Shown here in pieces: positions 1 to 19,400 of a DNA stretch of 64,000 nt (positions are counted from its first letter, which is position 1; each line of letters begins with the position of its first letter). The stretch lies in NCBI GenBank assembly GCA_029706075.1, contig JAINUG010000262.1:1133501-1197500 (forward strand). Reading direction: 5' to 3'. The position numbers and the translations under genes were made by a program. The DNA comes from Aldrovandia affinis (taxonomy: Eukaryota; Chordata; Actinopteri; Notacanthiformes; Halosauridae). The notes under the pieces are model-generated. The model made no database searches and was not told where the DNA came from. It saw only the letters and a list, made by a program, of their open reading frames with translations.

Positions 1-720
1 TGGTAACCCACACTAATCATGTTAAGGCTTGTGAGAAGTGAAAGGCCTAATGAAGTTCAGTCTCATAGATCGAAACATGCTGTGCTACGCTATGAGACTA
101 AACATCAGTAAGCCTTTCATAGACTTAAGGGGGAAAACAAAGTGCCATTTAACCCAGAGTTCAGTCTAAACCCAACCCCATGTGACTGCTATCAAACACT
201 GTCACCAGGACAAAGTTCCAATTCTTTCCCTTCCTGTTAGAAGGCGTGTTGTTGTGGTTGCATTTGTGTGCATTCATGGTAACACTGTTATGGTCAGGAC
301 GATACAAGCACACGTTTGTGCCAGTGATGTCATTTCCACTCGGGGACTGATGAAACGCTCGACTCTAACAGCCCAAAGAAGCAGCCACTGCATGACCTTC
401 CCCTCTCAGAGCTCACCACAGATGTGAGGAAATAGATGCCATGTACCAACTTCCTGTTTGACAATAGATTAGATTCACAAATGTATTGTCAACACTTGAG
501 TCGCAGTTTGCCATTCTGTTTGCCTTTTTGGTGCATTTTTTGACGATTGGGAATGGCCGATCGCATTCTTTGACCAGTCCCATCACTGCAACCCCTGTCA
601 ATATCCTTTGTATATACATAACTCTCATCCTACTCCACGTGTTATACAGAGCTAAGGTTGACTTGAAGGAAAGAATGTATATATATATATTTTGTAATAA
701 GTTTTATCCGTTGACTCTTA

Positions 721-1390
721 GGCTGTGTTCACACAGACAATAAGGTATGCAGAAAAAGCGCAGTTCTCCCAACGCACCGTTGTCCATTAAAAAAGTTCAC
801 CAGATTTGAGCATTTGACGGAGTGTGCTCCGATGTAGTAATGCGTCAACCAATAGGAGCAGGAATTGGAATTCAGTGGATGGGCTTTCATTGGTCTGTAT
901 TTTGAAACAAGATGGATGTCACTGAGAGCATTCAGCAGAGCTGTTTGATATATTCTGAAATATATACATATATAAAGACAGCTCACGGCGAGCGATGACC
1001 TGGCACTCTGTCAATGTGTCCACAGTTCAGTTTAGTAACAAAATATGTGCTTTTATTTACCTCAAAGAATCGTAGGCTAGCTAGCTATAGGATATGGCAG
1101 GTTAGCGAAAATACCAATTTACCTCACTAAGCCTTTGAGGCTAGCTATGGTAGATTCAGCATGATAGGATATTAGCCTACAGGCTAGTGAAAATGATCTG
1201 TTTTTTTATATTCATTACTACAATCTCATATTTTCATGAAAATACATGCATTTTAAATGTTACAATTTGAAAGGTAGCTAGCTAGGTAACGTTAGCTACA
1301 TAGCAAAATCGCGAACATGCCTACATCAACCACCAACGCATACCTATTCATCAATCTGAGGCATACCCTATTGTCAGTGTGAACACAGCC
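721..1390. mobile_element. Non-autonomous PIF/Harbinger-like transposon with TTA duplication
   Basis: A 670-bp element lying beyond ppp1cc coding exon 4. The ends are inverted repeats of about 31 bp starting GGCTGTGTTCACAC, with two or three mismatches between arms. It is flanked by the 3-bp duplication TTA (718-720 and 1391-1393), the type expected for PIF/Harbinger insertion. No transposase reading frame is visible inside. Confidence 0.75.
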
Positions 1391-1748
1391 TTAGACCAGG
1401 GGAGTACAGAGTAACTGTGTCTGGGGAAACATAAATAACAGGGTTTGGGCCTCTTCAGCATGCATCTGGGCTGCAGGCAAACGGATTAGTCAGAGAAAAG
1501 CATGTGTTCATGTCATAAGAGGCAGTATGTGTAGTGAGCTGGCTTATCAAATTTTAAAATGCACACAAATTGAATGAGTAGGAATGAGCTGCCTCACCAG
1601 GATGCAGTTAAAACTGAAAAAAAAAATTTAGATGAGGAGGAAATTTGAAACCTAAAGCGCCTTTGCCCATTAGTGCAAGGCTAGGTTGTGCTAGTGGAAG
1701 GACAATACAATAAAGCTGGGTTGTGTTAATGGAAGGACAGTACAATCA

Positions 1749-8218
<6,470 letters not shown>

Positions 8219-8530
8219 ATCTTGCTAGATGACGGTATTAAAAATATCAATATAAAGATCAACTACCCTACAAAAAAATAAATATAAAAACTGCCCAGCG
8301 TCTGATCTCCAAGTTTCTACTACTGTAAAATGCTTAGCAGGCAAAGCCGCTCCACGCCTTGTCCGCTCCACTTCTGTCGCTCTCCACCCTGCCCATGCGC
8401 CAAGAGACCGCCGGCTTGCGGAGGAATACAGGCCAGAAACACAGCACGGCACATCATTGGCCAATGGACGCCATGCGCGCACAGCACGATTCACATTTCA
8501 CTCATCCGATCAGACAAAAAGTCCCTTTTC
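8219..8530 (-). promoter_or_regulatory. ppp1cc 5' UTR and probable promoter region
   Basis: This stretch directly precedes the ppp1cc start codon on the minus strand and is more GC- and CpG-rich than its flanks. It holds a 10-bp palindrome, ATTGGCCAAT, at 8456-8465, which gives a CCAAT box on both strands (an NF-Y type site, common in TATA-less housekeeping promoters). No clear TATA box is seen. The transcription start cannot be placed from sequence alone. Confidence 0.5.
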
Positions 8531-11500
8531 CGGCGTGCATGTGTTTTTTATCTTTGCCTTTCCATTTTATTTTCAGAAATTTAAAATCTAAAAACTAAAC
8601 ACTGACAGCTATTACCAATGACTTATTGTCTGTCATTAACTTGCCTTTAAGCTGAAACCTGCTTAGCTTAGCAGGGATGGAGTTTGTATATAGTTTGGTA
8701 TTTATGTTGCTAAGTCATATTAATGGCATGTCATGATTATATTTAGGATGATGGTGATGATGATGATGATGGTTTATATCACAGTCACTATTACGTTTTC
8801 ACATTGAGATACAATTCCCAGCACAAGACAAGACATGGTACGCTACAGCTTCAACTATGTCACCTATGGCTGTAAGAACACACAAAGATAGAATAGGATA
8901 CGCTCGCTTCAAACAGTGCTAGTCCTTCTTCATCTGTTTTCACGTGAACTAAAAACACAATGCATAGAAGAGTAGCTATGCATGCTGCTAGTACACATGT
9001 ATGTGCCCTTAACTAATGCACGTGCTGTATTTCCATTATCACCACGACACACAACCACTTTGTTCTTGTGGATAGTTTTACCAAGAGAGAAATTCACTAG
9101 CGGCCCCTTTCACGTGTCCAGCGGGCATGAAGGAGACCACCAGAGGGTGTGTTCAAGCGTTGCTGTTGCCATCACAACGCCCTCTGACCTGTGAATTGCA
9201 CACTGGTGTAGCTGGTTGTTGACATATTGTGGTCCTAAGCCCTGATCCTGGATCAGCTTCAGCCATTTTCACATAATGGTTGAGGTTCACGGTGGACGCT
9301 TGGTCAGCTGAATCTAAATCAGCTGCAGCCCTTTTCACATAATGATTGAGGTTACGGTGGGTGCTTGGTCAGCTGATTCTGGATCAGTGTTTCAATCTCT
9401 AGAGAGGCCTCCTTGTGTTGTTTGTTACCTGGGGGAGGAAAAATCAGTTGGGGCGCAGGGGGATTGCTGTTGTTGCCATGAAACAAGGAGCGAAATCAAC
9501 CGATAATAATAATGTCAACAATGATCATTTATCAAATAATATTCATCTCCTTGTTATGTATTTAGTATTTTTTTTTAAACATTATATTTCACCACAACAT
9601 GACACCAGTGGTACATCTTTGTTTTATAAGAAGATACGCAGATCCTAAGCAGGTTTTTTAGAAATCATCAACTGTATCTTCGAGAACAAAGTACAGGGAG
9701 AAAGAACATTGATTGCATTGTAAGGCAGAAGACTGATCAACAGAGGAAAAAGAGGATGTTACAACGGCTCCTGATCCAAAGTCCACCAACTTGCAACAAT
9801 TCATTTACAATGGAATTGTCAATTTGTGTGTGGGCCAGGTGACATTTAAAGGGATTAAGTCTGTCTATGCAATAAAATATGCTATGCTCCATGCTATAAA
9901 AAGTGTACACTGTGTCCTAATTGTGCACGCCTTCGATATTTTATGCCATAACAGCGAGCATGTAAATTAAATCGGAACAATAAAAACAATGCCTATTTTG
10001 TCTAAACAGCTTCTAATTCAAAAAATGTCACACCCATTCAAATGGGTACATTAACTAGTGCACAGGGTAACCATTTGTTTATCAATGTGTGCACAGGGTT
10101 GTCACATTGAGTACTTTGTTAAATACACTGTGCTATAATGAAACACACATTGACTCATTGGTCATGTGCACTCCCCTGGTATGAGAAGATAAGATAAGAT
10201 AAGATATGATAGCCTTTAGGGGATTTGGTTTGTCACAGCAGCAAAGATACAGGAGGCAGTGAAAGAACACACAAGACATACAGGACATCACAGTATATTG
10301 AATAATAAATACAAGATAAATATATTTTAAAAACCAGAGTAAAAACCTAGCAGCTGTACAGACATACAGAACATCATAGTATATTGAAATACCAGATGCT
10401 AAAATACAAGAATATAAAGAACAACCTAGCAGCGATCATACTGGAGGTAGTGCAAGTCCACCAGATACACAGCGCAAAGGCATGTTAGGGAGGGTTAAAC
10501 TGAGCTGTGTGAAGAGAATCTAAAAAGGGTGAGTATCAATGTCCATGTGATGTATTGGCATAACATGTCAAAGACTCCTTTGGCTGTAATCTGGAAGAAT
10601 ATGGACTGTCTGAGCATGGCCCAGTTAACATAATTACGTGTTAATGACAGAGACAATGGCAAGTGAGCCAACAGAAACGTAAGCATACACAATACAAACA
10701 ATAACAAAAAACAAAAAACACATCTCAGGACAAACAGGGATTACAAATGCTCTATTTCACTTTATCACATCTGTAATGAATCAGTAATTAATTAATTAAT
10801 TAATTAACTGCAGTGGCTCCCCATCAATAACCATTTCCCTTTAAATACATAAATAAAAAAATGTCACATTTTAACCCCCCCGGCAAGGAAAGCCAGGAGG
10901 AAAATGCTCACATAATTCTGCTGCTCGTATTTGGTGAGTAACACATCTGGATCCATGTCTATAATAGCATGTGCTTATTCAGTGTGGGGTATGGCTGCTT
11001 TATAAATCCTAAATCCTGAACATGGTTGTAAGATCATCTAAATACTTGTAACTATCTACTAGTGTCTATCTTAGATATCAGCAGTGTAGCATAGGGTAGG
11101 GGTAGGCTACGTCGCAACAGTGGAGGACTCATGATGAGCGCATTTGTTACAATGTATCACGCCTGAAAAAAAGACTTGAGTGCGTGTGCGCGGATATAGT
11201 GCATCGATAAAGGCCTTGCGCTGCTGACTTCGCACGGGGCCCCACATATCTCCCAGACGGCCCTGCATAGGCTATCCTGTTTCTGTGAGTTTATTTCATG
11301 GCAGGTGGCAGGTTGGGAGTGAAACAACCCCTCTTCTCTGAGGATGCTCTTCATCAGAGTCCGTGGCTCTTAGGGCCCATGCTGTTCGATGATTGCTTAA
11401 TGATATGATTCACACAACTCATTTTTGAGATGACTCGCACATTGCGCACTACATGCCACCTCGGAGACGTGGTACAATAGCCAGCAGCTAAAACACATCT

Positions 11501-12000
11501 GTTATTTACTGATCCAAGTGCACAAAAATGCATGTAGTAGAAGCATCCTCATTGAAACCTTCACCAGGTAAGCAGTGTTCATTCATTTTGAATAAAGCTC
11601 TGTGAGATATTTAATATAGACTAAGTGTATACTCATGGAGACGTCTAGATGAAGCTCATATCTGAAGAAATATTTTATTACAGTCAGAAAAGTCTCAAAA
11701 AGGCCGGACAGCCAACCCTCAACATCAAGTGGAGCGGAATACGCAAAAAATGGAACCTATGTACAATCAGCGCCATCTACTGCTCAGAGGTGACAGGCAG
11801 AGATAACACATCGACAACCCACATGTGCCAGGTTATCTATTTATGTATTTATTTATTTTATAAAAGTTTCTTTATCTTTCTGTATCTTGTATTGTCATTG
11901 TTGTTTGTTGTTCAGCGGCTCCTTCCAGAACTTAGCTTCATGACTGGAAGTGACGTCATAGTGACATATTAATGTAGACTATCCGTCAACATTGTTTTAT
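8531..12000. other. Gene-free stretch upstream of ppp1cc
   Basis: No exon of a recognisable gene is seen on either strand. The stretch holds a 69-bp tandem duplication (9243-9386), an A/T-rich region with GATAA repeats at 10186-10206 followed by two similar segments that each contain a CATAGTATATTGAA-like motif, and an AATT repeat near 10785-10806. Open frames here are short and carry no familiar motif. Confidence 0.6.
9243..9386. repeat. Tandem duplication of about 69 bp
   Basis: Two adjacent copies share the segments TTTTCACATAATG and GGTCAGCTGA and differ at several positions, including one small indel. No coding content is seen. Confidence 0.75.
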
Positions 12001-12309
12001 TAGGGATGCTCATTTTAGTAAATTTCCTTGATCGATCGTCGCCCACGTTAACAAACAATTAATCGATTAATCTTTTTTAAAAACAGAATACAAAATGCGC
12101 GTTTTTTCCTCACTCAAGGCTTTATTAAAACTTTTGAGACACAAGCCTATTTTTAACATCATAAAACAACACTAATTGTGAAGGAAATGAAACACCATTC
12201 AGTAGGTCTAACAACGACAATAATATGAAATGAAAAGGGCTGTCCGACACCGGAGGCTTGGCAACTTGATCAAAAACTCCTACCTTTTGAGTCCCGACTT
12301 ACTGGTTTT

Positions 12310-12440
12310 TATTTAAGAATATAAGCATATCCACGTGTTCAGGAGTGAGCCTTGTGCGCAGCAGGTTCACTGTAAGACCAGCCGCTGAGAACATCCGTTC
12401 CGACCGAACCGATGTCCCGGGGATGCATGATTTCATAAAA
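12310..12440 (-). pseudogene. hAT transposase C-terminal (hATC) fragment
   Basis: About 40 codons end in a stop and show the conserved hAT dimerisation motif (SERMFSAAG, then LTPEHVDMLIFL). Everything N-terminal to it is lost. The fragment reads on the minus strand inside the hAT element at 12001-13931. It cannot encode an active transposase. Confidence 0.75.
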
Positions 12441-12465
12441 AACTGAGAAATGTGGAAGTAACGTT

Positions 12466-13067
12466 ATGCGTGCTTAGCAAATTCAAGAAAAAAGCAATGT
12501 ATGACATTGAATTGTGTTTTTATGGTTAATAAGGACTGTTTTTAATATTTTTGTATTGAATTGATGTAATAAAATATAATTGTTCAGGCCCTACAGCTTT
12601 TGAAAACATCAGCTGTCACATTTTTTTAGATTAGGCTACCAGTGTTCAGCTAAAATGGGCCGGCTGATCAGCTAAAATGAGCCACTCAAACTGTAAAGCG
12701 AAACAGAGTCATTTCTCATAAAATAATCGAATCATCTTTAATCTCAACACACTAAAACATTGCATTTAAATAACATTAAATGAACTCATGAAGAATAACA
12801 TTAAAGCATTAAGAATTCATAAAGAATAACATTAAAATTAATTCATGAAGTACCAATTACTTTAGGAACTCATTTTGTAACATGAATGTGTCTGTGCATG
12901 TGTGTGTGTGTGTGCGTGTGTGTGTGGTGTGTGTGTGCCTACGCAGGCTTACACATGCATATCTGGAATTTAAAAGAATCTCGGAACATCTGTAAAGAAA
13001 GTCATATTAAAACGGGAGACAAGGCTACTCTTTTAGACTGATGCTTCAGTAAATCACTCATTCATCA

Positions 13068-13129
<62 letters not shown>

Positions 13130-13773
13130 CAGAGCGCTAGCTAGTGAGAGCTAGCTCACGATGCGCCCTGGACCAGAGCTAACACGGGAAAATGTGAAAA
13201 GAGGCATGTAATATATACAATAATATAATATAATAATATATTAATAGCCTACTTTTAATAAGAGGAACCATCAAAATATCCGCTAAAACTCAATTCAGAA
13301 GGTGGCTCATTTTGGCTGAAATGCATGGCTCAATTGACCTTAACACATTAAGGTAAATTGAGCCACTAACAAAAAATGCTTTTTTATAAATAAATAAGTT
13401 CTTTAACAAACTATCAGCATTATATCTGATGGAGGCCATCAGAGCATGTAGTATACATAATCATTTATAGATGTACATTTGTTTTTTATTGATTTATCAA
13501 CCTTATTATTGACAAGTACATTTTCATATGCCAGGCCACTCACCTTGAAGTTCTCTCAGCAGTCTCGATGTGAGGCAATGTGTGCCCCGACCACCATAGC
13601 AACCATAGACCAATCAAGTCAATTGTTACATGTCAAGTACAGTTGTGGCAACAGTTTAATATCATTTGCAGTCATTGTCTGTTAAAATTTTAAGAGCTGA
13701 GACGCTCAAACCTTAAATGGCTCATTTTACCTGATGGCCCAATTTAGCTGATATCACCCTATTTGTCAAAATC
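12466..13773 (-). mobile_element. Copy 1 of an unclassified inverted-terminal-repeat element (one end missing)
   Basis: This segment matches the element at 26118-27661 in reverse orientation over about 1.3 kb and carries a long TG microsatellite at the same relative place. One terminus, GCTGATATCACCCTA-like, is present near 13756-13771. The opposite terminus, present in copy 2, is absent. Internal motifs include repeated GGCTCATTTT / AAAATGAGCC words and a palindrome around 13329-13364. No transposase frame is visible, so I treat it as non-autonomous. Confidence 0.75.
13071..13128. repeat. TG dinucleotide microsatellite
   Basis: About 29 uninterrupted TG units inside copy 1 of the unclassified element. 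Copy 2 carries the same microsatellite on the opposite strand with about 62 units, so the array has changed length since the copies separated. Confidence 0.95.
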
Positions 13774-14499
13774 AACAAACTGTTGTTTCAAAGCAATATT
13801 ATTACTCACTAGAGTTCGTGCTATTGGATAACTCCGCTGTGCTGTGATACATAATCGTTAATTTGATATGCTTGATCGATCAAATTCATAACGCCAATTA
13901 ATCGATCATCGATTCATAATTAACATCCTTAGTATTTATCATGTATAATTTTGTTATTAGTAATGTAATAACCATGTACTAAGCTGCATCTATAATCTAA
14001 AGAGTTATGGTCGAATGTGCAGGGAGTCTCCTGATGCTTGAGCAGCCTTTTCTAAGCCTCCACACCCCCACCCCACCACCAGCACGTGAGTCGGTGATGT
14101 CCTCCATTATTTGTTGCGATTCAACCCCTAAACCCGTCCCTGGGGGAAGCTTTTGGGATAGAGGATTTATAGAATACAATTAAAAAATGAGAAATTAAAA
14201 GTCATGTGTGACTGTAGAATCCCATATAAAACTATTGTCTGTAGTTTTCAGCATCTTTGTTTCACACCAAACACAGATTTTGGGGTACTGGACCAGACAT
14301 GGGGGCAAAGACATGGGGGATCATCACTGTGTCTCTGGAACAAGACTGCTCCCCATATTGTGTTACCAATCCTCCTAGGCCCATATGTGTAAAAATAACA
14401 CTGTGTTTGTCACAATGCTCTTTCTGGATATTAAGGCCCCAAAGTCCCCTGAGACATCCACCCCATATCCCCTACACCTGTTCATCCCATCACTCAGAA

Positions 14500-14645
14500 C
14501 ACACACACACATTCACTTACACACACTCACACAGAGACACACACACACACACATGCATTCACAAACACATGCACACACACATACAGGCACATGCACACAC
14601 ACACACATACACTGGCACTTACATACACACACACATACACACTCA

Positions 14646-14738
<93 letters not shown>
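14500..14738. repeat. CA-rich microsatellite cluster
   Basis: An interrupted CA-rich stretch ends in a pure CA run of about 43 units (14651-14736). Open frames rich in Thr-His or Cys-Val across it are artefacts. Confidence 0.95.
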
Positions 14739-14741
<3 letters not shown>

Positions 14742-16306
14742 TTTCATGAACACTCTCAGTTATGGATAACATTGCAACCTCCATCAGAGAGAGGTGGAGC
14801 TGCAGTATCAAAGCCAAGGCCTTGCAGTACAGACTGTTATAGCATTTAGGATATGTGGGCTTCACTTTAGCCTGTGAATAGATCATCTGTGCTGGACCTA
14901 TATCTGTGTCTGTAACCATTACTGTACTGGAGAATTAGTATCTGTAACCTGTCATCATCTATGTGATCTCAAAACATTTAGCAGAGTGTTAAAGTGTCAT
15001 AACATCTATGCCGTGTGTTTATTTGAACAGGACCCAAAAACAAACTGTCTTTCTAATCTTACCGTGCATATGTAGCAGAGGAGCTCCGATACGTGAGTTA
15101 AGCACGTGAGCGTTTGCTACAGAATAAGCGACAAGAGTATGATTGGACCTGAGTCTTTAGCTCAGTGGGCTAATCATGTCTCTTGTTGTGTTTGGATCCT
15201 CGGTTTTAAACTTGCTGCAGGCAGAGGCAGACCTACTCACTGTCGTTACACATACTTTGTACTAGTATTCTCTGAAGTGACATTATGTTCCTGGAGAAAA
15301 ATGAAAGGATCATTTGGGCTGCATTTCGAAAACTATGAACATCTGTTGTCACTTGTGGAAATATGAGGTATCTGTTTAAAATTTATTTTGAATTTGATTT
15401 TCCAATGGTGTAGTTCTATAATTTCACCAGCAGATGGAAGGAAAGATGCAGATCAAAAGTATAGTGTCTATAAAACATATTCATCACCATCATGTTCTGG
15501 GGAAATACTGACAACATTTCACAATTCCTTTTGATGAGAATGGAGAACCAAAGAAACAGAGGAGACAGACATGGAGAATAAAGGTGAGAAATAAGTAAAC
15601 TGTGTAGGCCTGGCTGTGAATTACTTAATTAACCTGTTTAGTGTTTTTTCTCTCACGTTTAGATCTGTGCATTTTTAGGTGTAAATTAATACAGCTATTG
15701 TATTAATATAGTAATTGGACCAATTTAGTCTGAAAAGCTCAGCAAAACACTCTGGTCTGAGTTCAATAGCTCTCGTGTAAAATCAGTATTTTCTTGTTCA
15801 GTCATAAAATATATACAGTATATATATATAAACTCAGCACTGCCCCGATTCACTCTGATAATGGACAAACTTTCTTGTATTCTTCTAATGTCCTTCTTAT
15901 ATTCTAATCCTCCCACACAGAGGGAACTCAGATGATGGAGAATGATGGTGAGAACAAGAAGAATGTAGACCGGGATCTCATTTGAGAAAAGAAAAGGTGT
16001 GTTTTATTTTACAGGTGTATACAGAGGGTTATCTGAACTCCTCCCCCTCTTCAGAGAGCCTAGCCTTAAGCTCCTGTCCTGTGAGCTGAAATACCTTTGG
16101 TGCAGGTGAAGGCGTGGCCTTGTCGGGTGGAGTCAGGTGGGGGGATAATCAAGCTGAACCCCCTGGGGCCAGGAGGGTTTCCTCCTGTCCAGTTACTCTG
16201 GCAACCAGTTATGTCCAATCATACTATTAACTGTACTGTATACATTTACACTGTAATATATCTGAGTATGAGGCAAATGTGCAAATCTTCATTTAAAATG
16301 TATCTT

Positions 16307-16312
16307 TTTATT
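16307..16312 (-). terminator. Candidate MYL2 polyadenylation signal
   Basis: AATAAA on the minus strand, about 180 nt downstream of the MYL2 stop codon. It is the first canonical hexamer after the stop. The cleavage site is not determined. Confidence 0.5.
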
Positions 16313-16492
16313 TGATAAGATTCTAAATGGTAAGTAACTGAGTGAAAGGTTGGAGTAATAGGCAGCATACAGCATGCTGCCCACGCAGGCCTGGAAGGAC
16401 TGGAGGTTAGTGCTCCTTATTTACAGCTGGGTGTGGGGAGAAGCGGAGGGGCATGGTTAAGGGTGTGTAGAGAGGCGATCAGTGGGCGGGGC

Positions 16493-19400
16493 TTATTCCT
16501 GGTCTTTCTCCTCTCCATGTGTGATGATGTAAACCAGGTTCTTGTAGTCCAGGTTACCGGACACATCAGGAGGGAAGGCTGCGAACATCTGCTCCATCTG
16601 AAAGGGCAGCGAGCCAGAGTCCGGGTGAGAGAATATTCACATCACGCAACATGTAACACAGCACATCATACAGGATACATAACATACAACACGCAACACA
16701 GCATGTCATGCAGGGCCACAGGGAGAGAGTACTCACAACATGCAACAAGCAACACACCATGTCATACAGGATATGCAACATACAACACGCCATACAGTAA
16801 ATCACATAGGATGCACAACATGCAACAAACAGCAACACATACAACACACAATGCACAACATTCTGCGCCATGCGGGACACACACACATAATTTCATACAG
16901 GACAAGCAACAGAACATTACACGTCGCATGCAACATCTCAGACAACACATTATAAATAACATCTCACGAACAGGCAGGAAATGCACTGAATCACATGTAG
17001 CACAGAGCATAGGATACAGTGGATCATATTCAATGACAATACACACAACACAGTGCACACAACCTGGCTAAGAAACATACAACACCCCTCATAGAAAGGC
17101 CTGTTTGTGTGTATGCGTATGTTGTGTGTGAGGTCTGATACACACTTCTTCTGGGGAGAAGCGGTCAGCTTGAGTGGTCAGCATCTCAGTGATACTGTAA
17201 AGAGAAAACAGAGACTCAGTCTGTGGGCTCAGGACTGGGGGGGTTGGGGATTGGGGACAGATTGGGGACAGACAATCAAGCCATTGCAACTAGTCCAGAA
17301 TGCTGCCGCACGTCTGGTGTTCAATCAACCCAAGTTCACCCACGGGTGGTCTACTCTCCTCTCTGCACTGGCTCCCCATCGCAGCACGCATCAGATTCAA
17401 ATCACTAGTGCTTGCTTTTCAGGCGGCTAGAGGAACTGCTCCCCCTTACCTCCAGACACTCATCACACCCTACACCCCAGCCAGACCCCTCTGCTCAGCC
17501 TCCTCTGGCAAACTGACTGTCCCATCCCTCCGGACGCCCGGCAGCCGCTCCTCGCAGTCTCGCCTCTTCTCTGTCCTGATCCCTCAGTGGTGAAACGTCC
17601 TTCCGCAATCGGTCAGGACCGCGGAATCATTTGCAATCTTCCGCAAGAGACTCAAAATCCACTACCACTGAATTCTGTACATCTACCCAATTGTCATCAC
17701 CATTGCCTACTTGCTCAACACTTCTTGTATATGTATCCCTGCCTTCTCATTTAATAACATTTTAAAAAAAAACACAATTACTAACGTTTTCCTTCCCAGT
17801 GTTACAGGTATGGTATGCAGCTGCCTACAATGATGTCTATCACTGTATTACTGCACTGATCTCATGCGCAAACTATGATTGTTCCTACCATCTATGAATG
17901 CACATCTTGTAAGTTGCTCTGGATAAGAGCATCTGCTAAATGCTTAAAATGTAAAAATGTAAAATGTAGACGGATGATAACTCACAACTCCTTCTTCAGG
18001 ATGCCCGTGCCCTCGGGGTCAAACACTTTGAAAGCGTTCAGGATAGTCTCCTCTGGGTCAGCGCCTACAGGAAGCGTTGTGTTACATTTACATTACATTA
18101 CCTAAATATGTGTACTTCCCTTTGTATTATATTATACTATATTATATCATATTATACTCACTCAGTCATTGCCCCACCCACCTTTCAGCTTCTCCCCAAA
18201 CATGGTCAGAAACACAGTGAAGTTTATCGGCCCGGGTGCCTCCTTCAGCATCTCATCAATCTCTTCCTGCTTCACGTTCAGCCGGCCTGCCAGAGCCACA
18301 CACAATCATCTGAACTGTGATGGGATGAACGATCCACCATAGATATAGAATGACTAGACCGGTTCCAGTATTCTATTTGACCTGCCTGCCCAGAGTTGTG
18401 TATCACCTAGGCAACAGCTGCGACCCCACAGTACTTCCGTTTTCATAGTTGTTGTTTTTAGCTGGCTAGCTAAAAACAATGTTTTCTCCATCTGGCATTC
18501 ATAAGCTTATCAATAAATGTAGCTAAAATGTCAGCTTATGCAAATGATTCATCTAATTATTGAATTAAGGGCAGACGTTGGCATGAAATCCAGAAACAGA
18601 TACGGCCCTCCTTGCCCACCCCTAATATATAGCCATATAGCTGCCTTCTTAAAAATAAAATTAACGTATGTTATGACAAAAAGTATGTTATGAGTCATGT
18701 TGTTTCGTGGTGGGATGTGCAAGGAGGACATGAACAAATGGGACAGTGGCTAGTCTAGTTGCTAGGCAAGTGAAGGCTAACTAGCTATTTTTATCCTGGC
18801 TTCGTTAACATGATGTGTATTTCTCTCCATTCATTTAGCCACATACACATGGCTAGTTAATATGGAGTAGAGTTAAATTTGCCATATTTGCTACATATCA
18901 GGGAATGTTAGTTACATTATATATTCCAAACAAATAGCTTGCCAAATTAAAGCTTGGACTTTTAAAGCTTGATGTAATTATTCCTTCTTTATTAGCTAGC
19001 CAGTTGAGATTTACCCTTATCTAGCTAGCTACTTATCCTGCCATGCAAGTGCAGGGTCTTGATCTCTCAATTTTTCGCTGCCACAATCCAAGTGAAATAC
19101 TGCTTGCTGAGCATCTGACTGCCCCGATCTCTCTACACACCACACATATAACTTATCATCCACTCTATAGTTGAGGATGTCTTCACTTTGTCAGAGTGGA
19201 AATAATTGTAGGCATCCAAACTATGATAGGCTCGGAATGCCTCCCTGGTGAAAACACGCTCGGATTTGACCAAGTACTCAAAGATGTATAACGTTAGCTT
19301 AGTTATCTCTGATAGGTCTGTCAAATTCTAATATGCTGAATCTCCAGGATACATCGAATGGGTCTGGTGCACTAAGAGGACTGATGTTTAGTTCTCCAAG

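Larger units (their letters stand above)
12001..13931 (-). mobile_element. Degenerate hAT transposon with a nested second element
   Basis: The outer ends TAGGGATG (12001) and CATCCTTA (13924-13931) form short inverted termini of hAT type. The 8-bp flanks TGTTTTAT and GTATTTAT match at only five positions, so the insertion is old or the border is off by a base or two. Inside, on the minus strand at about 12310-12440, lies a hAT C-terminal dimerisation segment containing SVRSERMFSAAG and LTPEHVDMLIFLNKNQ followed by a stop. The rest of the transposase is missing, and the interior is split by the element at 12466-13773. Confidence 0.7.
13932..16492. other. Spacer between the hAT element and the MYL2 3' end
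   Basis: No gene is recognised. It contains the CA microsatellite region at 14500-14738. A weakly tRNA-like stretch near 15158 (TTTAGCTCAGTGGGCTAA) may be a decayed SINE head. The MYL2 3' UTR occupies the right-hand end. Confidence 0.5.

Noticed and set aside
14257-14849. Long open frames rich in Thr-His or Cys-Val over the CA/TG arrays (also 23499-24000 and 4329-4667)
   Set aside because: They are produced by dinucleotide repeats in all frames; there is no start context, splice structure or conserved motif.
16433-17071. 212-codon open frame overlapping the MYL2 3' exon
   Set aside because: It is antisense to MYL2 exon 7 and then runs through the intron repeat field.
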